DNA of 64,000 nucleotides from Rhizosaccharibacter radicis (lineage in GTDB: Bacteria; Pseudomonadota; Alphaproteobacteria; Acetobacterales; Acetobacteraceae): assembly GCA_024508355.1 (NCBI GenBank), contig JAMZEJ010000009.1, positions 124,001 to 188,000 on the forward strand. Reading direction: 5' to 3'. Each line of letters starts with the position of its first letter. The stretch's first letter is position 1. Shown piece by piece: positions 17,284 to 25,738 of the stretch. A program made the position numbers and the translations under genes. The notes beneath the pieces are model-generated. The model was not told the DNA's origin, ran no database searches, and was given only the letters and a program-made list of their open reading frames with translations.

Positions 17284-17472
17284 ATGCGCTCGCCTTCCCC
17301 GCTGCTGCGCGGCACCGTCGCCCTCGCCGCAATCCTGTCCCTCGCCGGCCTGTCTGCCTGCAACACCCTGAACGGGGCTGGGCAGGACGTCAGCGCGGTC
17401 GGTCATGACGTGTCGCGCGGCGCCGCCGCCGGCACGAACGCGGTGGCCAACGTGGGCGGTTCCACCCACTAG
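17284..17472 (+). CDS. Entericidin A/B-type small lipoprotein
   Basis: 62 residues; the start at 17284 has GGAGA about 9 bases upstream (ATG at 17266 lacks a site). A short basic n-region is followed by LRGTVALAAILSLAGLSAC, a lipoprotein signal with lipobox LSAC, and the typical entericidin tail NTLNGAGQDVSAVGHDVS. Entericidins are tiny envelope lipoproteins, in enteric bacteria a toxin/antidote pair tied to stationary phase. In alphaproteobacteria single copies are common and their role is unclear. A perfect terminator follows 39 bp downstream, so it is monocistronic or the end of a transcript. Confidence 0.88.
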   Translation: MRSPSPLLRGTVALAAILSLAGLSACNTLNGAGQDVSAVGHDVSRGAAAGTNAVANVGGSTH

Positions 17473-17510
17473 GCGACCTCGGGAGGCGTTTCCGCCTCTC
17501 GATCCCTCGG

Positions 17511-17549
17511 AAGCGGGCCGGTCCGTCTTCGCGACGGACCGGCCCGCTT
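17511..17549 (+). terminator. Strong hairpin terminator after the entericidin gene
   Basis: A perfect 17-bp stem (AAGCGGGCCGGTCCGTC pairing with its complement) encloses a five-base TTCGC loop, followed by CACGTTT. The run of T is short, as is usual in GC-rich genomes, but the stem is exceptionally stable. Confidence 0.85.
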
Positions 17550-17662
17550 CACGTTTGGGTGCCGGCCCTCCTCGGGTGCAACGGCCTGACGGCGCGAGAC
17601 GTTTCCTCGCTGTCCGGTCCGGCCTCGCCGGTCCGGTCCCTGGGTGGGGGATCGGAGGGATC

Positions 17663-17881
17663 ATGCGTCACGACCATACGGAAAAACCGGCACGGCCTGC
17701 CGGCCATCCGGCGCTGCCGGGAAATCACGGCCAGTTCGGCGAAAGCGACGCGACGGAGCGATATCGCCCGATGGGCGACGCCGAGCCTGCCGCGCCGCGC
17801 CCACTGGGACGGGCCACCTTGAAGACCGCCGTACGCCCGGTGGCGATCCGGGCCCATAAGGGTCGACGCGTCGAGCACTAA
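17663..17881 (+). CDS. Small hypothetical protein (72 residues)
   Basis: ATG 17663 has a strong GGAGGGA ribosome site 4 to 5 bases upstream, which is the main support. The product is polar and basic (MRHDHTEKPARP at the start, AIRAHKGRRVEH at the end), with no signal peptide, membrane segment or recognised motif. It ends 34 bp before the end of the convergent peroxiredoxin gene. It could be a small nucleic-acid-binding or stress protein, or not a gene at all. Confidence 0.45.
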   Translation: MRHDHTEKPARPAGHPALPGNHGQFGESDATERYRPMGDAEPAAPRPLGRATLKTAVRPVAIRAHKGRRVEH

Positions 17882-17915
17882 GCAGCCGGCGGGCGGGATC
17901 CGCCGAACAGCGAGA

Positions 17916-18500
17916 TCAGCCGGTCTTGGCGCCCGATACCGCCCGCCAGTGCCGCACCGCGTCGAGCATGCGGTCGACGTGGCCGTCCGGATCCATGGCG
18001 GTGTAGCTGGCCAGGATCCGGCCATCGGGAGCGATGGCGTAGGAGGTGCGGTCGGCATGCCCAGGATGGGCCTTCAGCAGCGCGTCGTAGGCGCCGGCCA
18101 CCTTGCCGCTCTGGTCGGCCGCCACCGGGAACCGGCTCTGGCATTCGCTGACCGAGAAGCGGTCCAGCGTGGCGATGTCGTCCTCGGACACGCCGATCAC
18201 CGTGGCGCCGAGCTTGCGGAACTCGTCGGTCGCCTCGGCGAAATCGTGCGCTTCCACCGTGCAGCCCTTGGTGAAGGCGGCGGGATAGAAATACACCACC
18301 ACCGGTCCCCGCCGCAGGGCGTTCGCCAGGGAGAAGTTGAACTCCTTGCCGCCCTGGCTCGCCTGGGCCGTGAAGTCCGGCGCCTTCTGGCCGGTCGGCA
18401 GGGCCGCCAGCGCCGGCGTTCCGGCGGCGATCAGCAGTCCGGCTGCGGCCGCCAGAACCTTCCGGTGCCGGCGGGCGGATGCATCGTCAGGAACGGGCAT
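17916..18500 (-). CDS. Exported peroxiredoxin (AhpC/TSA-Bcp type)
   Basis: 194 residues with an N-terminal signal peptide (KVLAAAAGLLIAAGTPALA-AL), so the mature enzyme should be periplasmic. The thioredoxin fold begins with GQKAPDFTAQ. The peroxidatic cysteine is in PAAFTKGCTVEAHDFAE, with the preceding Thr and a later Arg also expected of the active site. A second Cys (SVSECQSRF) may act as resolving residue. It would reduce peroxides with electrons from an unidentified periplasmic thiol partner. Its start overlaps the end of the upstream lytic transglycosylase gene by 14 bp, so the two are probably co-transcribed and translationally coupled. Confidence 0.93.
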   Translation of the reverse strand: MPVPDDASARRHRKVLAAAAGLLIAAGTPALAALPTGQKAPDFTAQASQGGKEFNFSLANALRRGPVVVYFYPAAFTKGCTVEAHDFAEATDEFRKLGATVIGVSEDDIATLDRFSVSECQSRFPVAADQSGKVAGAYDALLKAHPGHADRTSYAIAPDGRILASYTAMDPDGHVDRMLDAVRHWRAVSGAKTG

Positions 18501-19962
18501 CGGGCGACACCACCATGCAATCGCCGCGGCTGCGGCTGATCTTCTCGCAGGCCTGCAGGGCGGCGCCGCGGGACAGGCCGGTCAAGCGGGCGCGGAACAG
18601 CTTCGCCCGCCCCTGCTTGACGCCGTCGATCTCGGCACGGGCGTGCGACAGGAGGTTGGAGCGCGACTGCGCGTTGCCGGCGGCCTGGTTGGCCTGGGCG
18701 GCGCTGTTGAAGGCGCCGACTTGGATCGCCCAGTCCCGGGGCTCGGCGCCGCCACGGCCGGCATCCCGCAGCAGCGGCGCCGGCTCCGCCATCGCGGAGC
18801 GGATAAGGCGGAACCGACGGCGGCCGGCGGCGGCCGGCGTGGCCGCGGCACCGGCGGCGTCGGCCGGATCGTTGTCGATGCTGGTCGAGGCGGGCGTGAT
18901 CGCCGCCATGGTGGCGGGAACGGCCGCCGCCCTGGCGACCGGAAATGCCGGCGCGGCGCTGGCCACCGGAAAGGCGGGCGCGCTCCGGCTGCCCGGGCCG
19001 GACGCGGGCGTCGGAGCCGGGCTCCAGCCGGGTGCGGCGGCGGAGGCCACGGCCACCGGCCGCGCGACGACGGGCGCGGCGGCAGGGGCCGCCGTCGCCC
19101 GGTTGGCCCAGGCCGCCCGCACGTTGTCGGCACCGCCGGTGCTGGCGGCGAGGGTGGCCGCGGGTGCCGCGGGCTGCAGGCTGTTCCAGGCGGTGGCGTA
19201 GGCCGGGGTGGCGGCGCCGGGGCCGGTGGCGGCCGGAGCCTCGGCCACTTCCACGGGCTGGTCCTGGTCGGCGGTGCGGCGGCGCCGGTTGGCCCAGGCA
19301 TCGCGGACGCTGCGGGTTTCGGCGGTGCTCTGCACGGCCGCATACTGCACGCCGGTCTGGTGGGCGGCCACCATCAGGTCCGCGGGGGAACGGCGGGTGG
19401 GCGAGATGCCCGCGATCTTCGGCCCGATCGCCGCGACATATTGCCGGGTTTCGCGCGGCAGCGGCCGGTTGCGGGTCAGGAAGTCGTCCAGGCGCCCGGG
19501 GCCGGTGTTGTAGGCGGCGAGGAAGCCCGGAGAGCCGTAGATATCGTACATCTGCCGGAGATAGGCGGTGCCGGCCATGATGTTGTCGTGCGGCTCGTAG
19601 GCGTCGTCGCCAAGGCTGTACTGCGAGCGCATGTCGTCGTAGGTGGGCGGCATCAGCTGCATCAGCCCCATCGCGCCCACCGGCGAGGTGGTCAGGGTGC
19701 CGGTGGAGGTGAAGACGTGGCCGCCGGACTCCTGGTGCATCACGGCGCGAATCCAGGTGTCGGGGATGTCGAAGCGCCTGGACGCCTCGTCGATATAGGG
19801 GCCCCACGGATCGTCGGGCGGGCCGGGCGGGGCGTAATGGCCGCGGGCATGGGCGCGATACTGTGCGGCCTCCTGCGCCACGGGGATCGCGGGACCGTTC
19901 TGGCTGTTGCCGGCACAGGCGGCCAGCAGCGACATCAGCGCGATCCCGGCCGCCGCGCGCAT
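18487..19962 (-). CDS. Lytic transglycosylase lipoprotein with C-terminal SPOR domain
   Basis: 491 residues from ATG 19962, chosen because it places a lipoprotein signal directly at the N terminus (AAAGIALMSLLAAC); in-frame starts up to 20064 or 20193 would bury it. The SLT domain (about 45-210) shows the catalytic Glu in AVMHQESGG, then GAMGLMQLMPPTYDDM and AAYNTGPG. A long Ala/Pro/Val-rich linker (about 210-410) leads to a SPOR domain (WAIQVGAFNSAAQANQAA), which binds denuded septal peptidoglycan. It would cleave murein strands in the periplasm, probably at division sites. It overlaps the peroxiredoxin gene by 14 bp. Confidence 0.92.
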   Translation of the reverse strand: MRAAAGIALMSLLAACAGNSQNGPAIPVAQEAAQYRAHARGHYAPPGPPDDPWGPYIDEASRRFDIPDTWIRAVMHQESGGHVFTSTGTLTTSPVGAMGLMQLMPPTYDDMRSQYSLGDDAYEPHDNIMAGTAYLRQMYDIYGSPGFLAAYNTGPGRLDDFLTRNRPLPRETRQYVAAIGPKIAGISPTRRSPADLMVAAHQTGVQYAAVQSTAETRSVRDAWANRRRRTADQDQPVEVAEAPAATGPGAATPAYATAWNSLQPAAPAATLAASTGGADNVRAAWANRATAAPAAAPVVARPVAVASAAAPGWSPAPTPASGPGSRSAPAFPVASAAPAFPVARAAAVPATMAAITPASTSIDNDPADAAGAAATPAAAGRRRFRLIRSAMAEPAPLLRDAGRGGAEPRDWAIQVGAFNSAAQANQAAGNAQSRSNLLSHARAEIDGVKQGRAKLFRARLTGLSRGAALQACEKISRSRGDCMVVSPDARS

Positions 19963-20367
19963 CGCACCGCCCACGCGCCGCGCCGCCACGTCGCCCCGAC
20001 GCTTCGGGGGATCGGCAGGGTGCGGAACCCCCATGGTGGCGCGGCGGTGGTCGTGTCGCGTCATGAAGGCACCCCGTGATCGCCGGCAACGCCCGGCAGC
20101 GGATCGAGAAGCGGTTTCGGCCGGCCGCGAGGGCCCTTGGGCTCGCACGGCGACGACCGTCGGAACGGAACAGGTCGATCGCGCCCCGGGCACCGCCGGA
20201 GCGACGCGGGACTTTGAGACTTCGCGGGAGGAAGTCCGCCTAAGGCCCTAGCGCAAGCCGAACATGACCGCAACATGAACAGCCCCTTCACCTTGCATCA
20301 TGATGGGGAACCATGTCGTTTTCGTGTTCGTGTTGCGGGGTGGAGACGGATCGGCTACGCCGCCGCG
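19963..20367. other. Non-coding stretch between divergent SLT and ABC-exporter genes
   Basis: 405 bp. In-frame extensions of both flanking genes cross it but lack ribosome sites. The part near 20250-20340 is AT-richer than its surroundings and is a likely promoter area for the exporter genes; no specific operator or RNA was recognised. Confidence 0.4.
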
Positions 20368-21384
20368 ATGAACGCGCTGCCGCCCGTGCCGCCGCCCGCG
20401 CCGCCGCCCGCGACACCTCTCGCACCCGGGCCGGCGGCGACGGAACGACGCGACCAGGCCGATGACGGGCGCGACGGCACCCCGCGCGGTTCGGACGAAC
20501 GAGGCGCGCGTGCTGGCGGAAGCGCCGCCCCTCCGGCCGGCGTGGCGGCGCTCCCGCGCCCGGTGCTGCGCATGGATGCCCGCATCGGGGCCATGGGTCG
20601 CGCCGCCGCCGCCTGGGCCGATCTGCGGGACGGGACGCGGTTGTGGCGCCTCGCCCTGTCGCTCGGTTTCCTCGACATCCGGCTGCGGTATCGCGGCTCG
20701 CTGCTGGGACCGTTCTGGCTGACGCTCAGCAGCGCGGTGATGGTGGCGTCCATGGGGGCGGTGTTCTCGCTGCTGTTCCACACCTCCCTGCGCGGCTACC
20801 TCCCGTTCCTGAGCGTGTCGATCATCCTGTGGCAGGCCGGAATCGGGGCGCTCGCCGGCGAGGCCTGCACCAGCTTCACGGGCGCCGAGCAGACAATACG
20901 TTCCATGCGCATGCCCTTCACGGTGCAGGTGCTGCGGACCGTCTGGCGCAACCTGCTGGTGCTGGCCCACAACATCGTGGTGCCGCTGGCCGTGTTCGCG
21001 ATCTTCGGCGCCTGGCCGGGCGTGGAAGCGGTTCTCTCGCTGCCCGGGCTGTTGTTGTGGATCGTGGACGGCATGGCGGCCTGCTTCCTGCTCGGCGCCA
21101 TCTGCGCCCGCTTCCGCGACATTCCGCCCATCGTCGGCTCGCTGCTCCAGATCGCCTATTACGTCACTCCGGTGATCTGGAACCCGTCGCAACTGGGCGC
21201 CAAGGGCTGGTGGCTGCCGTTGAACCCGTTCTTTCCCCTCATGGAGGTGGTGCGCGCGCCGCTGCTGGGCCACGTCCCGTCCGCGATGATCTGGGAAGCG
21301 GCCGTGGGCTACAGCCTGGCGTTCTGCCTCGTGTCGGCGCTGCTGTTCATCCGCGCGCGGTCGCGGATCGCGTTCTGGGTATGA
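20368..21384 (+). CDS. Polysaccharide ABC exporter permease (Wzm-like, ABC-2 family)
   Basis: 338 residues; the start (ATG 20368) is uncertain, with ATG 20275 and 20572 as alternatives. The first 70 residues are an unusual Pro/Ala-rich leader (PPVPPPAPPPATPL). The ABC-2 membrane domain follows with six hydrophobic segments, the amphipathic LRYRGSLLGPFWLTL that is typical of Wzm/KpsM proteins, and PVIWNPSQLGAKGWWLPLNPFFPLMEVVR near the C terminus. It should form the membrane channel for a lipid-linked polysaccharide. The stop overlaps the start of the ATPase gene as ATGA. No glycosyltransferase cluster is adjacent, so the exported glycan is unknown. Confidence 0.9.
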   Translation: MNALPPVPPPAPPPATPLAPGPAATERRDQADDGRDGTPRGSDERGARAGGSAAPPAGVAALPRPVLRMDARIGAMGRAAAAWADLRDGTRLWRLALSLGFLDIRLRYRGSLLGPFWLTLSSAVMVASMGAVFSLLFHTSLRGYLPFLSVSIILWQAGIGALAGEACTSFTGAEQTIRSMRMPFTVQVLRTVWRNLLVLAHNIVVPLAVFAIFGAWPGVEAVLSLPGLLLWIVDGMAACFLLGAICARFRDIPPIVGSLLQIAYYVTPVIWNPSQLGAKGWWLPLNPFFPLMEVVRAPLLGHVPSAMIWEAAVGYSLAFCLVSALLFIRARSRIAFWV

Positions 21385-22325
21385 CCGTGGACGGCTCCCT
21401 CGGGATGCTCCCGGACGCCCGGAACGGCGATGGCCAGGGCGGCGATGTTCGGGGCAACGGGGTCCGGAGCGACGACGTTCCGGGCCACGGGATCCCCCCT
21501 CCGGAGGCGCTGGACGCCGGCGCGCCCGCGGATCCGGGCGACGGCGCCGCGGTGACGGTGTCCGCGCTGTCGCTGGATTTCCCCATCTACCATGGCGGCT
21601 CCCGCTCGCTGAAGAAGACGGTGCTGTCGCTCGCCTCCAACCGCATGGGGCGGAGCAGGGATACCGATGCTGGCACCGGCGGGCATCTCGGCACCGACCG
21701 CACCCACCGCGTGGTGGTCCGGGCGCTGCGCGAGGTGAGCTTCACGCTCCGGTCCGGCGAGCGGCTGGGCCTGGTGGGCCATAACGGCGCTGGCAAGTCG
21801 ACGCTGCTGCGCGCCCTGGGCGGCATCTACGAGCCGGTGGCCGGATCGGTGGAGGTGCTGGGCAGCGTCGGCACCCTGCTGGACCCCAATTTCGGCATGA
21901 ATCTCGACCTGACGGGCCGGGAGAACATCGTGCTGCGGGGCCGCTACGCGGGGCTGAACGGCACAGGCATCCGCGCGCTGGAAGCCGACGTGGAAGCCTT
22001 CGCCTCGCTCGGGCCGTTCCTGGACCTGCCGGTGCGGACCTATTCCTCGGGCATGGTGGTGCGCCTCGGCTTCGCGCTGTCCACCGCAGCCGCACCGCAG
22101 GTGCTGCTGATGGACGAATGGTTCATGGCGGGCGACGCGAAGTTCCAGGACAAGGCGCATCGCCGGCTGGAAACCGTGGTGCGCGGCGCCGAGATCCTGG
22201 TGCTGACGTCGCACACGCTGGAGATCCTGCGCTCCTGGTGCACCCGGCTGATCTGGCTGGAACACGGCGCGATCCGCATGGACGGCACGCCGGACGAGGT
22301 GCTGGCGGCCTACGCGGGGGTGTGA
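21381..22325 (+). CDS. Polysaccharide ABC exporter ATPase (Wzt-like)
   Basis: 314 residues. After a roughly 50-residue Gly/Asp-rich leader, the nucleotide-binding domain has Walker A (GHNGAGKST), the signature YSSGMVVRLGFA, Walker B (VLLMDEW) and the switch His (LTSHTLE). The GTLLDPNFGMNLDLTGREN stretch is characteristic of the Wzt/KpsT/TagH group. It lacks the C-terminal carbohydrate-binding domain of O-antigen Wzt proteins, so it resembles exporters whose substrate is capped or not length-sorted. It drives export with the overlapping Wzm-like permease. Confidence 0.94.
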   Translation: MTVDGSLGMLPDARNGDGQGGDVRGNGVRSDDVPGHGIPPPEALDAGAPADPGDGAAVTVSALSLDFPIYHGGSRSLKKTVLSLASNRMGRSRDTDAGTGGHLGTDRTHRVVVRALREVSFTLRSGERLGLVGHNGAGKSTLLRALGGIYEPVAGSVEVLGSVGTLLDPNFGMNLDLTGRENIVLRGRYAGLNGTGIRALEADVEAFASLGPFLDLPVRTYSSGMVVRLGFALSTAAAPQVLLMDEWFMAGDAKFQDKAHRRLETVVRGAEILVLTSHTLEILRSWCTRLIWLEHGAIRMDGTPDEVLAAYAGV

Positions 22326-22344
22326 GGCGGGTTCTCCCCAAACC

Positions 22345-23160
22345 TCAGACGGCCGTCTCGCCCCGGCGGCGGCGTCTCGCGACATCGAGAAGGTAGGCGT
22401 CCAGCTCGGCCGCCATGGCGGGGTCGAAGGCGACCCTAGCACCCCGCGCGTCCCCCGCGTCGCCCGGCACGAAACGCTCGTTGCGGGCGACCCCGGCCAG
22501 TATCGCCGCAGCCGCCTGGGCCGGCGACTGGGCATTGGCCGGCGGTCGGCCGCCGTTCTTCTCCCATATGCCGGTGGCGGTGGTGCCAGGCGTGGCCGAT
22601 GTCAGCCGGATGTTCTCGTCCCAGAGCTCGTAGCGCAGGGCCAGGGTCAGGGCGTTGAGCGCCGCCTTGCTCGCCGCATACATCGATTGCTGCGCCATCG
22701 GCGTCAGCGCGATGCCGGACACCACGTCGACGATGTGGCCGCCGCGCTGGTCCCGCATGATCGGCAGCACCGCGCGGATGGCATGAAGCGGCCCGAAGAA
22801 GTTCACGGCAAAGGCCCGTGTCCAGTCCTCGTCGTCCAGCTCGTCGAATCGTCCCGACAATCCCAGCCCGGCATTGTTGAACAGCAGGTCGATCCGTTTC
22901 CCGAACGCATGGGCCGCGGTGATGGCGTCCACCACCTCCGTGCCCACCGAAACGTCGCAGACGACCGCCAGGATCCTGCCGGGGTAAGACACAGCAAGCC
23001 GTTCCGCCTGCCGTTCCAGCATCGCGGCGTCCCGGTCCAGCAGCACGGCGGCGGCGGCCCCACGGTCCAGCATGGCTTCCACCAGAGCCAGCCCGATCCC
23101 GGCCGCGGCGCCGGTCACCACCGCCACCTTGTTCCGGTAATAGTCCGTCGCCGTGTCCAT
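22345..23160 (-). CDS. Short-chain dehydrogenase/reductase (SDR)
   Basis: 271 residues, classical SDR length. The nucleotide-binding motif TGAAAGIG is at about 16-23, NNAG is near 94, and the active-site set is complete: the Ser region DVVSGIALTP and YAASK with catalytic Tyr and Lys. An Asp after the second beta strand (LLDRD) suggests NAD rather than NADP. The C terminus is Arg-rich. The substrate cannot be predicted. Its start is 28 bp from the end of the upstream debranching-type glucosidase gene on the same strand, so the two may be one transcript. Confidence 0.92.
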   Translation of the reverse strand: MDTATDYYRNKVAVVTGAAAGIGLALVEAMLDRGAAAAVLLDRDAAMLERQAERLAVSYPGRILAVVCDVSVGTEVVDAITAAHAFGKRIDLLFNNAGLGLSGRFDELDDEDWTRAFAVNFFGPLHAIRAVLPIMRDQRGGHIVDVVSGIALTPMAQQSMYAASKAALNALTLALRYELWDENIRLTSATPGTTATGIWEKNGGRPPANAQSPAQAAAAILAGVARNERFVPGDAGDARGARVAFDPAMAAELDAYLLDVARRRRRGETAV

Positions 23161-23188
23161 GGCGCGCCCTTCCCGGCGGAACCGGATG

Positions 23189-25423
23189 CTAGCTCGTCAG
23201 CACCACCTGGATCGGTCCGGACCGGTCGATCACGTTGAGCGCCACCTCGCCATCCACCCGTTGCAGATGCACGGTGGCGCGGGCGCCGCCCACGGACAGG
23301 TTGTGCAGGGTCAGCTCGTCGAGGAAGGCCGGCAGGCGGGGGCGGTCGAAATGCACCGCGACGCCGGAGGGATCGAAGCGCAGCCCGAGGCTCGCCTGCA
23401 CCAGCGACGGCAGGGTCGCCGCCGCCCAGGCCTGCGGCGAGCAGGCCACGGGATAGCGCACCGGCCCTTCGCCGCGCTGCCGGGCGAAGCCGCAGAACAA
23501 CTCGGGAAGCCGGCGAAGGTCGGCGTAGAGCGAGGCGTCGAACAGCCCGGTGAACACCCGTGCCGCCTCGTTCTTGTAGCCGTATCGCGCCATGCCGAGC
23601 GCGATGATGGCGTTGTCGTGCGGCCACACCGACCCGTTATGGTAGGCCATCGGGTTGTAGCGCGCTTCCCCCGCCGGGATGGTGCGGATGCCCCAGCCCG
23701 AAAAGAACGTCCGGCCCATCAGCCCCGACACGATCCGGGCGGCGCGCTCGGGCGGCACGATGCCGCAATAGAGCAGGTGGCCGGCATTGGAGGAGCGCAC
23801 GCGGCACGGGCGCTTCTGCCCGTCGAGCGCGATGGCGTAGGTGCCGAGATCGTCCAGCCAGAAGGTGGTGTTGAACAGGATGCGCAGATGGTCGGCAGCC
23901 GCTTCCAGCTCGGCCGCGCGGCTGTTGTGCCCGAGCCGCCGCCCCATCGCCGCCGCCGCGCGCTTGGCGGCATAGACATAGCCCTGCACCTCGCACAGCG
24001 CGATCGGCCCTTCGGCCAGCGCGCCGTCGGCATGGAACACGGAGTCGAAGCTGTCCTTCCAGCCCTGGTTGGCCAGCCCCTCGTGGTTGCGGCGGCCATA
24101 TTCCACCAGCCCGTCGCCGTCGCGGTCGCCGTGACGGTCGATCCATTCCAGCGCGCGCTCGATGTTGGGCCACAGCGCCGCGATCGCCGCGACGTCGCCG
24201 GTCCGCTCCAGATATTCGCCCGCCAGCATCACGAACAACGGCGTCGAATCGACGCTGCCGTAGTAATGGCGGAACGGCACCTCGCCCAGCTCCGCCATCT
24301 CGCCGTGGCGCACCTCGTGCAGGATCTTGCCGGGCTCGGCGTCGGCGACCGGATCCTCCTTGTCGGCCTGGTGCGCCGCGAGATAGGTCAGCACGCCGCG
24401 GGCGATGGTGGGATCGAGCCACAGGCACTGGATCGCGGTGATGATCGCGTCGCGGCCGAAGGCGGTGCTATACCAGGGCACGCCGGCATACGGGTACGGC
24501 CCGCTCGGCTTCTCCGTCACCAGCATGTAGATGTCGGAGATGCAGCGGCGGATCGCCTCGTTGAAGATCTCGTTGGAGCTCTCGATCGCCGCCGCGCGCG
24601 AGGACGACAGGCGCAGCGCCCGCCTCGCTTCCACCAGCGAGAACAGGAACGCTTCCGCCGGATCGCGCTCGGGCGCCGCGTCCTCCGGGTCGCACGACAC
24701 CTCCATGTAGACCAGCGCCCGCTGTCCCGGCTTCAGCGTCAGCTCGAAGCGGGCGGTGCGATCGTCCAGGCGGTCGGGGGTGGGCGCGAAGCGCAGCCGG
24801 GTGCTGCGACGACGCCGGTCCAGCCCGTCATAGGCGAGCAGGACGGTGTCGGCGGCGACCACCGGGTCGGCCAGGGTGCCGCGCCGCGTGCGCCTGGTGC
24901 CGCGCGCCTCGAACAGGTCGGCGAAATCCGCCCCGAAGCCGATATCCAGCACGATGCGGCGCGGTTCCACGTCGTAGTTGCGGATCTGCACACGCTCGAA
25001 CGCGGTCTGGTCGCGCAGGAACCGGGTGCGCCGGACATGCAGCAGGTCGTGCGACAGGGTGGTGCGCCCCGCCTCGCCGTCGTCGATCTCCAGGTCCGGG
25101 TTGGTGAGGTCGCAGCTCAGCGTGGCGTTGTTCTCGCGCAGCGTGGCGCTGAGCAGGATCGGCGGCTGGTCGCACACGGTGAGCGACAGGCGCGAGAGAT
25201 GGCGGGTGTCGAGATAGTACAGCCCGTCGGCGATGCCGGGACCGTTCAGGATGTTGCCGTTCTGGTCGAACACGCCGAACAGGTCGGCGTGCTTCAGCGT
25301 GTGCAGCCGGCGCTCGCTCAGCAGCGCGCTGGCGCCCACGGGGAAGCCGTCCGGCTTGTTGGGGCCGTCCGAGGCGTCGCTCGACGCCGGAACCAGGGTC
25401 GGATCGTCGTTCGGGGTAGCCAA
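23189..25423 (-). CDS. Amylo-alpha-1,6-glucosidase / glycogen-debranching-type protein
   Basis: 744 residues from TTG 25423, which has AGGAG about 11 bases upstream; the longer frame to 26545 is antisense to the flavoprotein gene and rejected. The N-terminal domain (about 40-245: HTLKHADLFGVFDQNGNI, GLYYLDTRHLSRL) is the GDE_N_bis type. The C-terminal part is an (alpha/alpha)6 barrel with PWYSTAFGRDAIITA, YGSVDSTPLFVMLAGEYLE, GLANQGWKDSFDSVFH and YHNGSVWPHDNAIIA, including the acidic residues expected for catalysis. Related proteins act on alpha-glucans or on glucosylglycerate and mannosylglycerate. It lacks the 4-alpha-glucanotransferase half of true eukaryotic debranchers, so glycogen is not certain as substrate. 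Confidence 0.92.
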   Translation of the reverse strand: MATPNDDPTLVPASSDASDGPNKPDGFPVGASALLSERRLHTLKHADLFGVFDQNGNILNGPGIADGLYYLDTRHLSRLSLTVCDQPPILLSATLRENNATLSCDLTNPDLEIDDGEAGRTTLSHDLLHVRRTRFLRDQTAFERVQIRNYDVEPRRIVLDIGFGADFADLFEARGTRRTRRGTLADPVVAADTVLLAYDGLDRRRRSTRLRFAPTPDRLDDRTARFELTLKPGQRALVYMEVSCDPEDAAPERDPAEAFLFSLVEARRALRLSSSRAAAIESSNEIFNEAIRRCISDIYMLVTEKPSGPYPYAGVPWYSTAFGRDAIITAIQCLWLDPTIARGVLTYLAAHQADKEDPVADAEPGKILHEVRHGEMAELGEVPFRHYYGSVDSTPLFVMLAGEYLERTGDVAAIAALWPNIERALEWIDRHGDRDGDGLVEYGRRNHEGLANQGWKDSFDSVFHADGALAEGPIALCEVQGYVYAAKRAAAAMGRRLGHNSRAAELEAAADHLRILFNTTFWLDDLGTYAIALDGQKRPCRVRSSNAGHLLYCGIVPPERAARIVSGLMGRTFFSGWGIRTIPAGEARYNPMAYHNGSVWPHDNAIIALGMARYGYKNEAARVFTGLFDASLYADLRRLPELFCGFARQRGEGPVRYPVACSPQAWAAATLPSLVQASLGLRFDPSGVAVHFDRPRLPAFLDELTLHNLSVGGARATVHLQRVDGEVALNVIDRSGPIQVVLTS

Positions 25424-25738
25424 GATCGTGCGAACTCCTGTTGATCCGGGATGAAACCGCCGCCGGCGAAAGCTGCGCGCGCGCCGCCGGTGCTGGCAAC
25501 CCCCCGGACCGGCGCGACGTTGCCGGATCATGGTGGCTTTTTTCCGCCGGGTCCTGGAGCCGTCGCGGCCGGTGGCGCGCATCAGCGCGATCGTCGGGCC
25601 CAGTCGGTCGTCCCGTGGGCGACGGGCGCCGGGCGCGCGGGGGTGTCGCCCCCTGTTGCGCCGGATCGCCGGGCCGGCCGATCCCCCTCGCCGGGCCGGT
25701 TGGACGATGGCCGTCATTGCGGCCGCCGGCTCGCGTCT
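25424..25738. other. Non-coding stretch between divergent genes
   Basis: 315 bp between the debranching-type gene and the flavoprotein gene. The flavoprotein frame is open across it (to 25451), but the predicted peptide is Arg/Pro/Gly-rich and unlike a protein, so it is treated as the shared promoter region. No regulator site was recognised. Confidence 0.4.
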
